A stretch of 64,000 bases of DNA. Origin: Pantoea sp. AS-PWVM4. GTDB taxonomy: Bacteria; Pseudomonadota; Gammaproteobacteria; Enterobacterales; Enterobacteriaceae. The notes beneath the pieces are model-generated. The model did not search any database and was not told the origin of the DNA. It saw only the letters and a list, made by a program, of their open reading frames with translations. The stretch's first letter is position 1. Every line of letters begins with the position of its first letter. Where the stretch lies: positions 149,246 to 213,245 of the forward strand of contig NZ_ASZC01000016.1 of NCBI RefSeq assembly GCF_000468095.1, in the 5' to 3' direction. Of the stretch, positions 9,955 to 19,051 are shown piece by piece. The position numbers and the translations under genes were made by a program.

Positions 9955-10860
9955 ATGAACTTTCTGTTTCCGCTGGTGGCGGTGTTGATTTGGTCAATCA
10001 ACACCATCGTGAGCAAACTCTCCGCCGGTAGCATCGATCCTGCCGCGATCTCGTTTTATCGCTGGATTCTGGCGCTGGCGGTGTTGACCCCGTTTGCGCT
10101 ACCGGGGGTCTGGCGTCATCGTCGCCAGATTGTTGCCAGTAGCGGGCGTTTACTGATACTCGGCCTGCTCGGCATGGTGCTGTATCAAAGCCTTGCCTAT
10201 TATGCTGCGCACAGCGTGTCGGCGGTCATGATGGGGATTCTGGGCGCGACTATCCCACTGCTGACCATTCTGCTCAGCCTGGTGGTGTTGCGCCTGGCAC
10301 CGACGCGCGGCATTTTGTTTGGCGGGCTGTTGTCGTTTGTCGGTCTGGTGTGGCTGGTAAGCGCCGGAAATCCGGCGCAACTGCTGAATCAGCGCCTCGG
10401 CAACGGGGAGTTAATGATGCTGGCGGCGTCAACCTCATACGCCTTGTACGGTGTGCTCACCAAACGTTGGGCGATCCCGTTGCCCACCTGGCAAAGCCTG
10501 TATGTGCAGATTTTCTTTGGTGTGTTGTTGCTGTTGCCCGGTTTTCTGCGCACGCCCGATGTGTCACTCAACACGCACAATATCCCACTGGTGCTGTTTG
10601 CCGGGCTGTTCGCGTCGATCATCGCCCCCTTCCTGTGGATCCTCGGCGTGCAGCGTCTGGGCGCCAGCACCACCAGCATCTTTATGAATTTTGTGCCGGT
10701 GTTCACCGCCATCATTGCCGTGTTGTTCCTGCATGAACAACTGCATGCGTATCACTGGATTGGCGGCGGCATGACGCTGGTGGGGGTGATTCTGGCACAA
10801 CGCCTGCGTACGCCACTGCGCCGCGCCCGCGCCGTGACGCCACCCGTCAGCGGAAACTGA
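9955..10860 (+). CDS. EamA/DMT-family transporter
   Basis: About 301 residues with ten predicted transmembrane helices in two EamA repeats (MNFLFPLVAVLIWSINTIVS at the N-terminus, LGASTTSIFMNFVPVFTAII in the second repeat). Drug/metabolite-transporter family members usually export metabolites or toxic compounds. The start at 9955 is preceded by a CAGGAG ribosome-binding site. It diverges from an AraC regulator that probably controls it. Its 3' end overlaps the convergent tctE gene by 14 bp. The substrate cannot be read from sequence. Confidence 0.85.
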   Translation: MNFLFPLVAVLIWSINTIVSKLSAGSIDPAAISFYRWILALAVLTPFALPGVWRHRRQIVASSGRLLILGLLGMVLYQSLAYYAAHSVSAVMMGILGATIPLLTILLSLVVLRLAPTRGILFGGLLSFVGLVWLVSAGNPAQLLNQRLGNGELMMLAASTSYALYGVLTKRWAIPLPTWQSLYVQIFFGVLLLLPGFLRTPDVSLNTHNIPLVLFAGLFASIIAPFLWILGVQRLGASTTSIFMNFVPVFTAIIAVLFLHEQLHAYHWIGGGMTLVGVILAQRLRTPLRRARAVTPPVSGN

Positions 10861-12226
10861 TGGTCACCCGTAGCCCGCCCAACTGCGGGCTACGATCCAG
10901 CGTCAACTGCGCCCCGTGCCAGGTGCAGATATCCTTCACCAACGCCAACCCGATCCCCGCACCAGGCTGCTGCTGACCATGATCCAACCGGGAAAACGGT
11001 TGCAGCGCCTGCTGCTGGTCCGCTTCCTCAATCCCCGGACCGCTGTCTTCAATCTCCAGCCCCATCGCACTGATTCTTGCCGTGACGGTGCCGTGCGCCG
11101 GTGTGTACTTGATGGCATTATCCAGTAAATTGGCGCACAACTCCGCCAGCAGCAACACGTCGCCCTGTACCTCGAGCTGACTGGCCCCTTCATACCCCAG
11201 ATCGATCTGTTTATGCCGCGCCGCCGCATAGCCGCTAAAACACGCCTGCTGCACAATCGCCGCCAGCTCAACACGCGCCATCGATTTATCTTCACCGTGG
11301 CGCGCCTTGATCTGCGCCAGTTGCAACAACCGGTCGGTTAACTGAACGGTGTCATCCAGCGTGTGGCGCATGCCTTGCAGGCTTTCGCGCCATTGCTGTG
11401 GATCGTCACTGTTCAACGCCACCCCCACCTGCGTTTTCAGAATGGTCAGCGGGGTGCGTAATTGGTGTGAAACATCAGCGCTGAAGCGTTCCTGGCGTGC
11501 CAGCAGGCCGCGTAAACGCTCCAGATGACGGTTGAAGGCGATGATTAGCGGTTGTAGCTCCGACCACGGCAGCAGCGACGGCAGCGGCGTCAGTTCACCG
11601 GGAGCACGCCGCAACACCAGTCGCGACAAGCGCCGCAGCGGCCGCAACACCTTGCGCAGGAGCCACCCCGCCAACAGCAAGGTTATCAGCACCAGAATGC
11701 TTTGGCTGATCAACGCCGTACGTAGCAAGCCTTCCGCAAAGGCATGGCGTGAATTGAGCGTCTCCGCCACCAGTACCAGCGCCATGCCCTGCACGCCCTC
11801 GTCACTAACCGGTTGCCACAGGGCAGCAACACGAATCGGTTGCAGGTGATAACGCGCGTCATAGAAATGCACCAGCGCCGGAAAAGCGTCTGAGCGCGGG
11901 GCCGTCGCGGGTAACGGGGGTAGATCATCGTAACCGGACAGCGTCTCCCCCTCTGGCGAGATCACCTGATAGAACAACTGGTCATTCATATTGCGTTCAA
12001 AGCTATCCAGCACCACCCAGGGGACATCGACGCGAATACGCTTTTCCCGCACTTCCAACCGTTCCGCAACGGTCCGTGCCGAGGCCAGCAGGGAGCGGTC
12101 GTAAGCCTGATTCGCAGCATGCAACGCGCTTTGATAGTGGGTGTAGACCGATAATCCCCACAGCAGCAACAGCGGGACCCCCAGCCACAACAACAACTCG
12201 CCGCGTAACGAGTGGATCAACCGCAT
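10847..12226 (-). CDS. tctE: TctE-like sensor histidine kinase
   Basis: Membrane sensor of a two-component system for tricarboxylates. A transmembrane segment at about residues 10-27 is followed by a periplasmic sensor region and a second transmembrane helix (ISQSILVLITLLLAGWLL). Then come a HAMP-like linker and the H-box FSADVSHQLRTPLTIL with the phosphoacceptor His. The catalytic ATPase domain has LLAELCANLLDNAIKYTP, EDSGPGIEE and GAGIGLALVKDI. The start ATG at 12226 overlaps the end of the regulator gene; a GTG three codons earlier (12235) is the alternative. The cognate target is presumably tctCBA. Confidence 0.9.
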   Translation of the reverse strand: MRLIHSLRGELLLWLGVPLLLLWGLSVYTHYQSALHAANQAYDRSLLASARTVAERLEVREKRIRVDVPWVVLDSFERNMNDQLFYQVISPEGETLSGYDDLPPLPATAPRSDAFPALVHFYDARYHLQPIRVAALWQPVSDEGVQGMALVLVAETLNSRHAFAEGLLRTALISQSILVLITLLLAGWLLRKVLRPLRRLSRLVLRRAPGELTPLPSLLPWSELQPLIIAFNRHLERLRGLLARQERFSADVSHQLRTPLTILKTQVGVALNSDDPQQWRESLQGMRHTLDDTVQLTDRLLQLAQIKARHGEDKSMARVELAAIVQQACFSGYAAARHKQIDLGYEGASQLEVQGDVLLLAELCANLLDNAIKYTPAHGTVTARISAMGLEIEDSGPGIEEADQQQALQPFSRLDHGQQQPGAGIGLALVKDICTWHGAQLTLDRSPQLGGLRVTISFR

Positions 12227-12888
12227 TGCTGGCACTCAAGGCTGTAACCTAATCCGCGCAGCGTCACGATCGCCACATCGCTGCCCGCCAGTTTTTTGCG
12301 TACCCGATGGACATATAACTCAATCGACTCCTGACTGGCTTCATCACACAGCGTAAAGGTCTGTTCATACAGATGTTGGCGGGATACCGGATGACCCGGT
12401 CGGCGCATCAGGGTCGTCAGCACACTCGCTTCGCGTGGCGTCAGGCGCAGCGGTTTACGGTTCAACATGAAGCAGCCCTGGTTATCCCGCTCCAACTGAC
12501 CAATCACCTGTGATTGCGCTAACTGCCCCTGGCCGCGCCGCAGCAAAGCGCGCAAGCGCGCCTCCAGTTCATCCAGCTCAAAAGGTTTGGTGAGATAATC
12601 ATCTGCACCGGCATTCAAACCCTGCACCCGTTGCGCCAACGCGCTACGGGCAGTCAGCAGCAGAACCGGCACTTTCTGCTCACGTCGACGCAAACGCGCC
12701 AGGACTTCCAGACCATTCATCCGCGGCAACGTCACATCCAGCACCACCAACGCATACTCTTCGGTTTGCAGAACATGATCTGCCGCCACGCCATCGGCGA
12801 CCCAATCTACCGCAAATCCTTTTTGCGTCAGCGCTTTTTGCAACCAACCCGCCAGCTCAACCGTGTCTTCCACCAGTAAGAGACGCAT
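12217..12888 (-). CDS. tctD: TctD-like response regulator (OmpR family)
   Basis: N-terminal receiver domain with phosphoacceptor Asp51 (VVLDVTLPRMNGLEV) and Lys in DDYLTKPFELDELEARL. A C-terminal winged helix ends RVRKKLAGSDVAIVTLRGLGYSLE. The start at 12888 (MRLLLVEDTVELAGWLQ) matches TctD of Salmonella and has GGGGT upstream; a 5-residue longer form is possible. It is co-transcribed with and overlaps tctE, and diverges from tctCBA, which it probably activates in the presence of citrate-type substrates. Confidence 0.92.
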   Translation of the reverse strand: MRLLLVEDTVELAGWLQKALTQKGFAVDWVADGVAADHVLQTEEYALVVLDVTLPRMNGLEVLARLRRREQKVPVLLLTARSALAQRVQGLNAGADDYLTKPFELDELEARLRALLRRGQGQLAQSQVIGQLERDNQGCFMLNRKPLRLTPREASVLTTLMRRPGHPVSRQHLYEQTFTLCDEASQESIELYVHRVRKKLAGSDVAIVTLRGLGYSLECQQCG

Positions 12889-12914
12889 GTCACACCCCGC
12901 CATTTTTCCCGATG

Positions 12915-12958
12915 AATGAAAGGTAAATGAAAGGCTCGGGCCTTAACAATTCATTAAC
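12915..12958. promoter_or_regulatory. candidate TctD binding region: two pairs of 11-bp-spaced direct repeats
   Basis: Between the divergent tctD and tctC starts the sequence AATGAAAGG occurs at 12915-12923 and again at 12926-12934, 11 bp apart. TTAAC occurs at 12943 and 12954, also 11 bp apart. OmpR-family regulators bind direct repeats spaced one helical turn, so these are plausible operator half-sites. This is inference from spacing and position only. Confidence 0.4.
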
Positions 12959-13008
12959 CGCGATTCTTCGGCGGGTATCACACTCTGAAACCTACTATGG
13001 AGCGACCA

Positions 13009-13986
13009 ATGAAAAATACTATTCGCACCAGCCTCACCGCAGGCCTGCTGGTCTTGTCAATGTCGTCAGTTTTTGCCGCTGCACCAGAACGCACTGAATG
13101 TATCGCCCCCGCGAAACCGGGTGGCGGTTTTGATCTGACCTGCAAATTGTTGCAGGTGTCCCTGCAAGAAACCGGGCAAATCACCACACCAATGCGCGTG
13201 ACCTATATGCCTGGTGGCGTGGGTGCCGTCGCCTATAACGCCATCATTGCCCAGCGTCCGGCAGAAGCGGGCACCCTTGTCGCCTACTCAGGGGGGTCTC
13301 TGCTTAACCTGTCACAAGGCAAGTTTGGTCGTTATTCGGTGGACGACGTGAAATGGCTGGCGGCGGTTGGCACCGATTACGGCATGGTCGCGGTGCGCGA
13401 CGATGCGCCGTGGAAAACCCTCGGTGAATTGATGGAAGCAATGAAACAGGACCCCACCAAAGTGGTGGTAGGCGCTGGCGCCTCCATTGGTAGCCAGGAC
13501 TGGATGAAAACCGCGCTGCTGGCGCGTGAAGCCGGTATCGATCCCCGCAAAATGCGTTATGTCGCCTTTGAAGGCGGTGGTGAGCCCGTCACGGCGTTGC
13601 TCGGCAACCATATCCAGGTGGTCTCCGGCGATATGAGCGAAATGGTACCCCATTTGCAGGGTGGCAAAATGCGTGTTCTGGCCGTGATGGCTGACAAACG
13701 TTTGCCGGGCGAACTGGCGCAAATCCCCACCGCCAGAGAACAGGGCTTCAACGTTGAATGGCCGATTATCCGTGGTTACTACCTGGGGCCAAAAGTGAGC
13801 GATGCCGATTATCAATGGTGGGAGGATGCGTTCAAAAAGCTGGTGACCACCAAAGAGTTCCAGCAGCAGCGTGATATGCGCGGCCTGTTTGAGTTCAACA
13901 TGTTTGGCAGCGAGTTAGACGCGTATGTAAAAAAACAGGTCGCCACCTATCGTGAACAGGCTAAATCGTTCGGTCTGGCGAAATAA
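13009..13986 (+). CDS. tctC: TctC, periplasmic tricarboxylate-binding protein
   Basis: Periplasmic solute-binding component of a tripartite tricarboxylate transporter. The start at 13009 (MKNTIRTSLTAGLLVLSMSS) is preceded by GGAG six bases upstream. It begins a Sec signal peptide with probable cleavage after VFA-A. The mature protein of about 300 residues has family motifs PAKPGGGFDLTC near the N-terminus and PGGVGAVAYNAI. It is first in a tctCBA operon; tctB starts 9 bp after its stop. Confidence 0.93.
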   Translation: MKNTIRTSLTAGLLVLSMSSVFAAAPERTECIAPAKPGGGFDLTCKLLQVSLQETGQITTPMRVTYMPGGVGAVAYNAIIAQRPAEAGTLVAYSGGSLLNLSQGKFGRYSVDDVKWLAAVGTDYGMVAVRDDAPWKTLGELMEAMKQDPTKVVVGAGASIGSQDWMKTALLAREAGIDPRKMRYVAFEGGGEPVTALLGNHIQVVSGDMSEMVPHLQGGKMRVLAVMADKRLPGELAQIPTAREQGFNVEWPIIRGYYLGPKVSDADYQWWEDAFKKLVTTKEFQQQRDMRGLFEFNMFGSELDAYVKKQVATYREQAKSFGLAK

Positions 13987-13995
13987 GGGGGCAAT

Positions 13996-14427
13996 ATGAG
14001 CGATCGTATTTTTGCCTCCGTCTGGCTGTTGCTGTGTATCGCCGGGTTGTTTATCGCCTGGCAGATTCAAAGCGAATACAGCTACGAACCGGTCGGGCCC
14101 CGCCCCTTCCCGATGCTGCTGCTCGGCCTGATGGCCTTGTGTTCGGTGTTGATGCTGTTGCGCCAACCGGATGCCATACATTGGCCCGCGCCAGCCACAC
14201 TGAGAAAACTTATTGTCCTGTGTCTGATGTTGATGCTGTATGGCTGGCTGTTTGAACGTATGGGGTTTGCCCTCTGCACCACCCTGTTGACCTTCGGCAT
14301 CGGTCTGCTGTTTGGCGCACGCTGGTGGGCAGCGGTGATTTCTGGTGGCGTGATGGGCATCGCGCTGTTTTACGCCTTCGATCATCTGCTGGATGTCACG
14401 CTGCCGGTCGGCAGTTGGTTCAGTTAA
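13996..14427 (+). CDS. tctB: TctB, small membrane subunit of tricarboxylate transporter
   Basis: A 143-residue membrane protein with four hydrophobic helices (for example IFASVWLLLCIAGLFIAWQI and KLIVLCLMLMLYGWLF). The size and topology are typical of the small TctB subunit, which acts with TctA in sodium-dependent uptake. It lies between tctC and tctA with short gaps (9 and 9 bp), so a single transcript is likely. Confidence 0.92.
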   Translation: MSDRIFASVWLLLCIAGLFIAWQIQSEYSYEPVGPRPFPMLLLGLMALCSVLMLLRQPDAIHWPAPATLRKLIVLCLMLMLYGWLFERMGFALCTTLLTFGIGLLFGARWWAAVISGGVMGIALFYAFDHLLDVTLPVGSWFS

Positions 14428-14436
14428 CGGGAGATT

Positions 14437-15948
14437 ATGATGGATACCTGGTATTTTCTGATGCAGGGTTTCGCCGTCGCCATGACGCCGGAAAACCTGA
14501 TGATCGCCCTGATCGGCTGCTTTATCGGCACCATTGTCGGACTGCTGCCGGGACTTGGGCCAATTAACGGCGTGGCGATTCTGATGCCATTGGCGTTTGC
14601 CCTGCACTTACCGGCGGAATCGGCGCTGATCCTGCTGGCGACGGTGTATATCGGCTGTGAATACGGCGGTCGCATCTCGTCGATTCTGCTGAATGTGCCG
14701 GGCGATGCCGGAGCGATTATGACTGCGCTGGATGGCTATCCCATGGCGCAACAGGGCAAAGCCGGGGTGGCGCTGTCGATTTCGGCCGTCAGTTCGTTTG
14801 TTGGCTCCACCATCGCCATCATCGGCATCATCCTGTTCGCCCCTTTGCTGGCAAACTGGTCGCTGGCCTTTGGTCCGGCGGAGTATTTCGCCTTGATGGT
14901 GTTCGCTATCGCCTGCCTCGGCAGCATGATGAGCCACAACCCACTGAAGTCGTTCCTCGCCGCGTTGATGGGATTGGGAATGGCAACAGTGGGCGTTGAT
15001 GCCAACACCGGCGTCTATCGCTTCACCTTCGACAGCGTGCATCTCTCCGACGGTATTCAATTCGTGGTGGTGGTGATTGGCCTGTTCTCGGTGAGCGAAA
15101 TTCTGCTGATGCTGGAATCCACCAGCAGCGGTCAGAAGATGGTGCGCGCCAGCGGCCGGATGCTGTTCAACATGAAAGAGGCGGCGATGTCGACCGGAGC
15201 GACCCTGCGTGCCTCTTTTATCGGCTTCTTTGTCGGCGTGTTACCCGGTGCCGGAGCAACCATTGCCAGCGCCATCGCCTACATGACCGAGAAAAAGATC
15301 AGCGGCAGCGATCAGTTTGGTAAAGGGGACATTCGCGGCGTGGCCGCCCCGGAAGCGGCCAATAACGCCTCGGCCTGCGGTTCGTTTATCCCGATGCTGA
15401 CGCTGGGCATTCCCGGTTCCGGCACCACGGCGGTGATGGTCGGCGCGCTGACGTTGTACAACATCACCCCCGGTCCGGCGATGTTCACCGAGCAGCCGGA
15501 TATTGTCTGGGGATTGATCGCCGCGCTGCTGATTGGCAACGTGATGTTGCTGATTATGAACATCCCGATGATTAACCTGTTCGCGCGCATGCTGACCATT
15601 CCGCTGTGGTTTTTGGTGCCGGCGATTGCGGCAATTTCCGCGGTGGGCGTCTATGCGGTGCACAGTACCACCTTTGACTTACTGTTGATGGTGGGGCTGG
15701 GGATTTTTGGTTACATCCTGCGCAAGATGGATTTCCCGATGTCACCGTTGATCCTTGGCTTTGTGCTGGGGGAGATGCTGGAGCAAAACCTGCGACGCGC
15801 GTTGTCGATCAGCAACGGCAACCTGCCGATTCTGTGGGAAAGCCTGATCTGCAAAGTGCTGCTGGTGTTGGCCGTGGCGGTGCTGATCGTTCCCCCCATC
15901 TGGAAACGCTGGCGACGTAAACGTGTGAAACTGGTCGAGGTAAAATAA
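14437..15948 (+). CDS. tctA: TctA, large membrane subunit of tricarboxylate transporter
   Basis: A 503-residue polytopic permease, the channel-forming large subunit of the TctCBA system. It shows the duplicated family signatures GLLPGLGPINGVAILMPLAF near the N-terminus and VLPGAGATIASAIAYMTEKK mid-protein. SRGT-like glycine-rich loops (LGIPGSGTTAVMVGAL) are also present. GGGAG precedes two adjacent ATG codons; either could be used. It is last in the operon. Citrate or related tricarboxylates are the likely substrates by family, not shown here. Confidence 0.94.
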   Translation: MMDTWYFLMQGFAVAMTPENLMIALIGCFIGTIVGLLPGLGPINGVAILMPLAFALHLPAESALILLATVYIGCEYGGRISSILLNVPGDAGAIMTALDGYPMAQQGKAGVALSISAVSSFVGSTIAIIGIILFAPLLANWSLAFGPAEYFALMVFAIACLGSMMSHNPLKSFLAALMGLGMATVGVDANTGVYRFTFDSVHLSDGIQFVVVVIGLFSVSEILLMLESTSSGQKMVRASGRMLFNMKEAAMSTGATLRASFIGFFVGVLPGAGATIASAIAYMTEKKISGSDQFGKGDIRGVAAPEAANNASACGSFIPMLTLGIPGSGTTAVMVGALTLYNITPGPAMFTEQPDIVWGLIAALLIGNVMLLIMNIPMINLFARMLTIPLWFLVPAIAAISAVGVYAVHSTTFDLLLMVGLGIFGYILRKMDFPMSPLILGFVLGEMLEQNLRRALSISNGNLPILWESLICKVLLVLAVAVLIVPPIWKRWRRKRVKLVEVK

Positions 15949-16054
15949 TTCCCTGCCCTCTGCTGCCCCCGTGGATTTCCCGGGGGCATTTGCTATCATA
16001 TGGCCTCGTTTTTCCGGCGCACCCGGATCTGACTCGGTTTTCAAGGATTCCGCC

Positions 16055-17080
16055 ATGCAACCTATTAGCGGTCCCGGTGTGCCCGCGGGCGATCGTTCCC
16101 CTCTCACCAACGCAACTGGCCGTCCCGGTGGCCCCGCTGGCGAGCAGCCATTAAGCCCTGCCCAGCGCACCACACTGGAACGTCTGATTGTGCGTATCAT
16201 GTCGCTCAGCACCCTGAAAGCCCCGGAACTGTGGGCTGGCGTCCGTCATGAAGTTGGCGTAAAGAATGATGCGGAACTGCAATCGCGCCATTTTCCCGCT
16301 GCTGAGCAGCATCTCAACAGCCGCCTGACGCAAGTGCAGGACAGCCACGCCACGCGCCAGCTGTTGCAACAATTGCTGGAAAAACTGCCGCAGGGTAATA
16401 ACCGTCAGGCGGTGAGCGACTTTATCCGCCAGCAGTTTAATCAGACGGTGCTGAGTGCGTTGTCGCCGGATCAATTGCGTCAGGTGCTGACCATGTTGCA
16501 AAACGGTCAGATGGCCATCCCGCAGCCGCAACAAACGCGCAGCAGCGATCGCACCCTGCTGCCGGCTGAGCATCAGGCGCTGAATCAGCAAGTAACGCGT
16601 CTTGCCGCCAGTACCGGCGAATCGCCGGTTAAAGTGCTGGAAGATGTGCTGAAACTGGTGAATCTGAAGAGTGGCGACCCGATCCCGTCACGTCACTTCC
16701 CACTGCTGACGCAATATTTACAGGTGCGGCAAACGTTGAGCCAACAGAGCGCACCAACGCTGCACATGCTGGAAAGCTCGCTCAAACAGCCGTTAACCCC
16801 CAGCGAACAACGCCTGCTGGAGGATTACAGCCAACAACGTTTCCAGGCCACACCGCAGATGGTACTGACCCCGGCGCAAACCCAGGACTTACTGAATCTG
16901 CTGTTCAGCCGTCGCGCCGAGAAAAACCTGGAACAGCCGCTGGCTGGCAGCGAACTGCGCCCTCAACCGATCTGGGCGCCGTGGGTTAGCCAACTGCCTG
17001 CGCCGCTGGCGCAGCGCCCGGCGTTGACCCTGAGCCTGGCGCTGGTGGTGTTTATTTTCCTGCTATGGGTTTTTCTGTGA
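16055..17080 (+). CDS. flk: Flk, flagellar assembly checkpoint protein
   Basis: Inner-membrane protein that in Salmonella and E. coli prevents premature secretion of FlgM and influences the flagellar hook-filament switch. The start at 16055 (MQPISGPGVPAGDRSP) has AAGGA 7 bases upstream and aligns with E. coli Flk. It is hydrophilic over most of its 341 residues, with one C-terminal transmembrane helix (ALTLSLALVVFIFLLWVFL). Conserved blocks include SRHFPAAEQHLNSRL and NNRQAVSDFIRQQF. In E. coli it lies directly next to pdxB; here the tct block intervenes. Confidence 0.92.
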   Translation: MQPISGPGVPAGDRSPLTNATGRPGGPAGEQPLSPAQRTTLERLIVRIMSLSTLKAPELWAGVRHEVGVKNDAELQSRHFPAAEQHLNSRLTQVQDSHATRQLLQQLLEKLPQGNNRQAVSDFIRQQFNQTVLSALSPDQLRQVLTMLQNGQMAIPQPQQTRSSDRTLLPAEHQALNQQVTRLAASTGESPVKVLEDVLKLVNLKSGDPIPSRHFPLLTQYLQVRQTLSQQSAPTLHMLESSLKQPLTPSEQRLLEDYSQQRFQATPQMVLTPAQTQDLLNLLFSRRAEKNLEQPLAGSELRPQPIWAPWVSQLPAPLAQRPALTLSLALVVFIFLLWVFL

Positions 17081-17081
17081 T

Positions 17082-17525
17082 TTAACAGCCGCACGATGCA
17101 GCCGGTGCCGCCGCAGGCCATTCGCCCGGCGCACTGCCCCATGCCATCGGGTGACCATCACGTTTCCAGAAATCCAGCCCGCCAATCAGTTCCTTCACCT
17201 GAAAGCCTAATGCCGCCAGCTTCAGCGCCGCCCTGGTCGAGCCATTGCAGCCAATGCCGTCGCAATAGGTGATGTAGACTTTTTGCCGATCCAGATGCGC
17301 GGTGGTGGCGGCGTTGATCGTGCGGTGCGGGAACGAGATCGCGCCACAAAGATGCCCGGCCTGATACACCGCATCCGATCGGGCATCAAACACCACGATC
17401 GCCTCACAACCGTTCGCCATATCTTCGGCTAAGTCCCAGGCGTCGGTGTAATACGCCAGCTTATGTTGCAGATACGCCAGGCTGGCAGAGGGGCTGGCCG
17501 GGGGGAAGGCTAAGACAGATGACAT
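17082..17525 (-). CDS. rhodanese-domain protein
   Basis: A 147-residue single-domain rhodanese. The start at 17525 (MSSVLAFPPASPSASL) is preceded by AGGAG with six-base spacing; longer in-frame extensions lack such a site. The substrate entry motif is VVFDARSDAVYQAGHLCGAI, and the active-site loop CDGIGCNGSTRAA places a cysteine where sulfurtransferases carry persulfide. The C-terminus is Cys-rich (SCGC). It diverges from a MocR-type regulator, which suggests control by that protein. The sulfur acceptor is unknown. The gene ends one base after flk (convergent). Confidence 0.85.
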   Translation of the reverse strand: MSSVLAFPPASPSASLAYLQHKLAYYTDAWDLAEDMANGCEAIVVFDARSDAVYQAGHLCGAISFPHRTINAATTAHLDRQKVYITYCDGIGCNGSTRAALKLAALGFQVKELIGGLDFWKRDGHPMAWGSAPGEWPAAAPAASCGC

Positions 17526-17562
17526 CGTATTCTCCTGCTTTGAATTTCCTTCAGTGTAAGGC

Positions 17563-17611
17563 AAAGTGGTCTGCATATTGATACCACTTTTCATCAGACG
17601 ATAAGACCACA
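17563..17611. promoter_or_regulatory. inverted repeat between rhodanese and mocR genes, candidate MocR operator
   Basis: A perfect 8-bp inverted repeat AAAGTGGT (17563-17570) / ACCACTTT (17583-17590) is followed by a further half-site AGACCAC (17604-17610) just before the mocR ATG. MocR-family proteins typically bind such repeated half-sites in the divergent intergenic region. Function is inferred. Confidence 0.5.
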
Positions 17612-19051
17612 ATGACCTCTTCACCTCTGCTGACCCTGTTCAGCCATCAAAGCCAGGGCGGTCTGCGCGATCGGTTATGTGGCACGCTGCGTCAGGCAAT
17701 TGCCAGCGGTCATCTGCGCTACGGCCAGAAAGTCCCTTCCAGCCGCCAGCTCGCCACTGACCTCGGCCTCTCCAGGGTGACGGTCGAAGCCGCCTATGCC
17801 CAACTGGAGAGTGAAGGTTATCTGCAACGCCATAGTGGACGCGGTACGTTTGTCGCGATTGCCATGCCACAGCGCGCACCGACCGTCCAGCCGCGCAACG
17901 GCCTGCGTTTCTCGGCGCGCGGCAGCCAGGTGCTGGCGACCGGGGGTTGTCAGGACCCGCCCTTTCCCCACGCTTTTGCCGCTGGTTCACCGGAATTGCG
18001 CGCCTTTCCGCATACGCAGTGGCGGCGTATCAGCGCCAGCGTGCAACGTTCACTCGCCAGCAAAGTCATGGGCTATGGCGATCCCTGCGGTTATGCTCCG
18101 CTGCGGCAGGCACTGGCCGATTATCTGGCGCTGTCACGCGGAGTACGCTGTAGCGCCGAACAGGTGTTGATTCTGACCAGCTCACAACAGGCGCTGCAAC
18201 TGCTGGCATTGATGTTTCTGGATAGCGGCGACGATGTCTGGCTGGAGGAGCCGGGCTATCCCGGTGCTCGGAATGCGTTTCTCGCTGCCGGAGCCCGCTG
18301 TCGGGCGATGCCGTTGGATGAAGCCGGAGCCGTGCCACTCGAGGGCAGCGCAAAGCTGGTCTATCTCACCCCGTCACACCATTATCCGACCGGGACACCG
18401 ATGAGTCTGGCGCGCCGCCTTGCATGGCTGGCCTGGGCGCGTCAGCAGGATAGCTGGTTGATTGAGGATGATTACGACAGCGAATTTCACTACGACGAAC
18501 GCCCTCAACCCGCGTTACAGGGGCTGGAAGCGGATAGCCGGGTAATCAGCCTTGGCACCTTTTCCAAAACCTTGTTTCCTTCGCTGCGTCTGGCGTGGAT
18601 GGTGGTGCCTCCTGCATTGGTAGATGCGCTGGGCCGCGCGCGTAGCGTATTGGATGGACACAGCGCGTTGCTTCCGCAGGCGATCACCGCCGAATTTATC
18701 CAGCAGGGACATTTCGCCAGCCATTTGCGCCTGATGCGCCAGTTGTACCACAGCCGTCGTGATGTGCTGTTGCAACAACTCACCACACGCTGCGCCCCCT
18801 GGCTGACACCGTTGCCAGCAGCGGGCGGTTTACAACTGACGGTGCGGTTATTGCAGGGGGATGAAGCAGCATTAACCGCTCAGGGACAAGCGCAGGGATT
18901 GTTGCTGCCGCGCCTGTCCCCGCTCTATGCCGGACAGACGCGGCAGCCGGGTTGGATATTGGGTTTTGCCGCGCTGACGCCCGGCGAGATCGTCAGCGCC
19001 TGTGACAAGCTGGTTACGCTGCTGTCGCGCTGCGGGCAAAACGCCAGGTGA
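17612..19051 (+). CDS. MocR/PdxR-type regulator (GntR winged helix fused to aminotransferase fold)
   Basis: A 479-residue fusion: N-terminal GntR winged helix (residues 10-75, with [20 protein letters not shown]) and C-terminal class I aminotransferase-like domain. The PLP lysine lies in [19 protein letters not shown], with the upstream aspartate/tyrosine motif [12 protein letters not shown]. Such regulators sense PLP or PLP-ligand adducts. It diverges from the rhodanese gene, which it probably regulates along with itself. Its 3' end overlaps the convergent MFS gene by 38 bp. Confidence 0.9.
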   Translation: MTSSPLLTLFSHQSQGGLRDRLCGTLRQAIASGHLRYGQKVPSSRQLATDLGLSRVTVEAAYAQLESEGYLQRHSGRGTFVAIAMPQRAPTVQPRNGLRFSARGSQVLATGGCQDPPFPHAFAAGSPELRAFPHTQWRRISASVQRSLASKVMGYGDPCGYAPLRQALADYLALSRGVRCSAEQVLILTSSQQALQLLALMFLDSGDDVWLEEPGYPGARNAFLAAGARCRAMPLDEAGAVPLEGSAKLVYLTPSHHYPTGTPMSLARRLAWLAWARQQDSWLIEDDYDSEFHYDERPQPALQGLEADSRVISLGTFSKTLFPSLRLAWMVVPPALVDALGRARSVLDGHSALLPQAITAEFIQQGHFASHLRLMRQLYHSRRDVLLQQLTTRCAPWLTPLPAAGGLQLTVRLLQGDEAALTAQGQAQGLLLPRLSPLYAGQTRQPGWILGFAALTPGEIVSACDKLVTLLSRCGQNAR

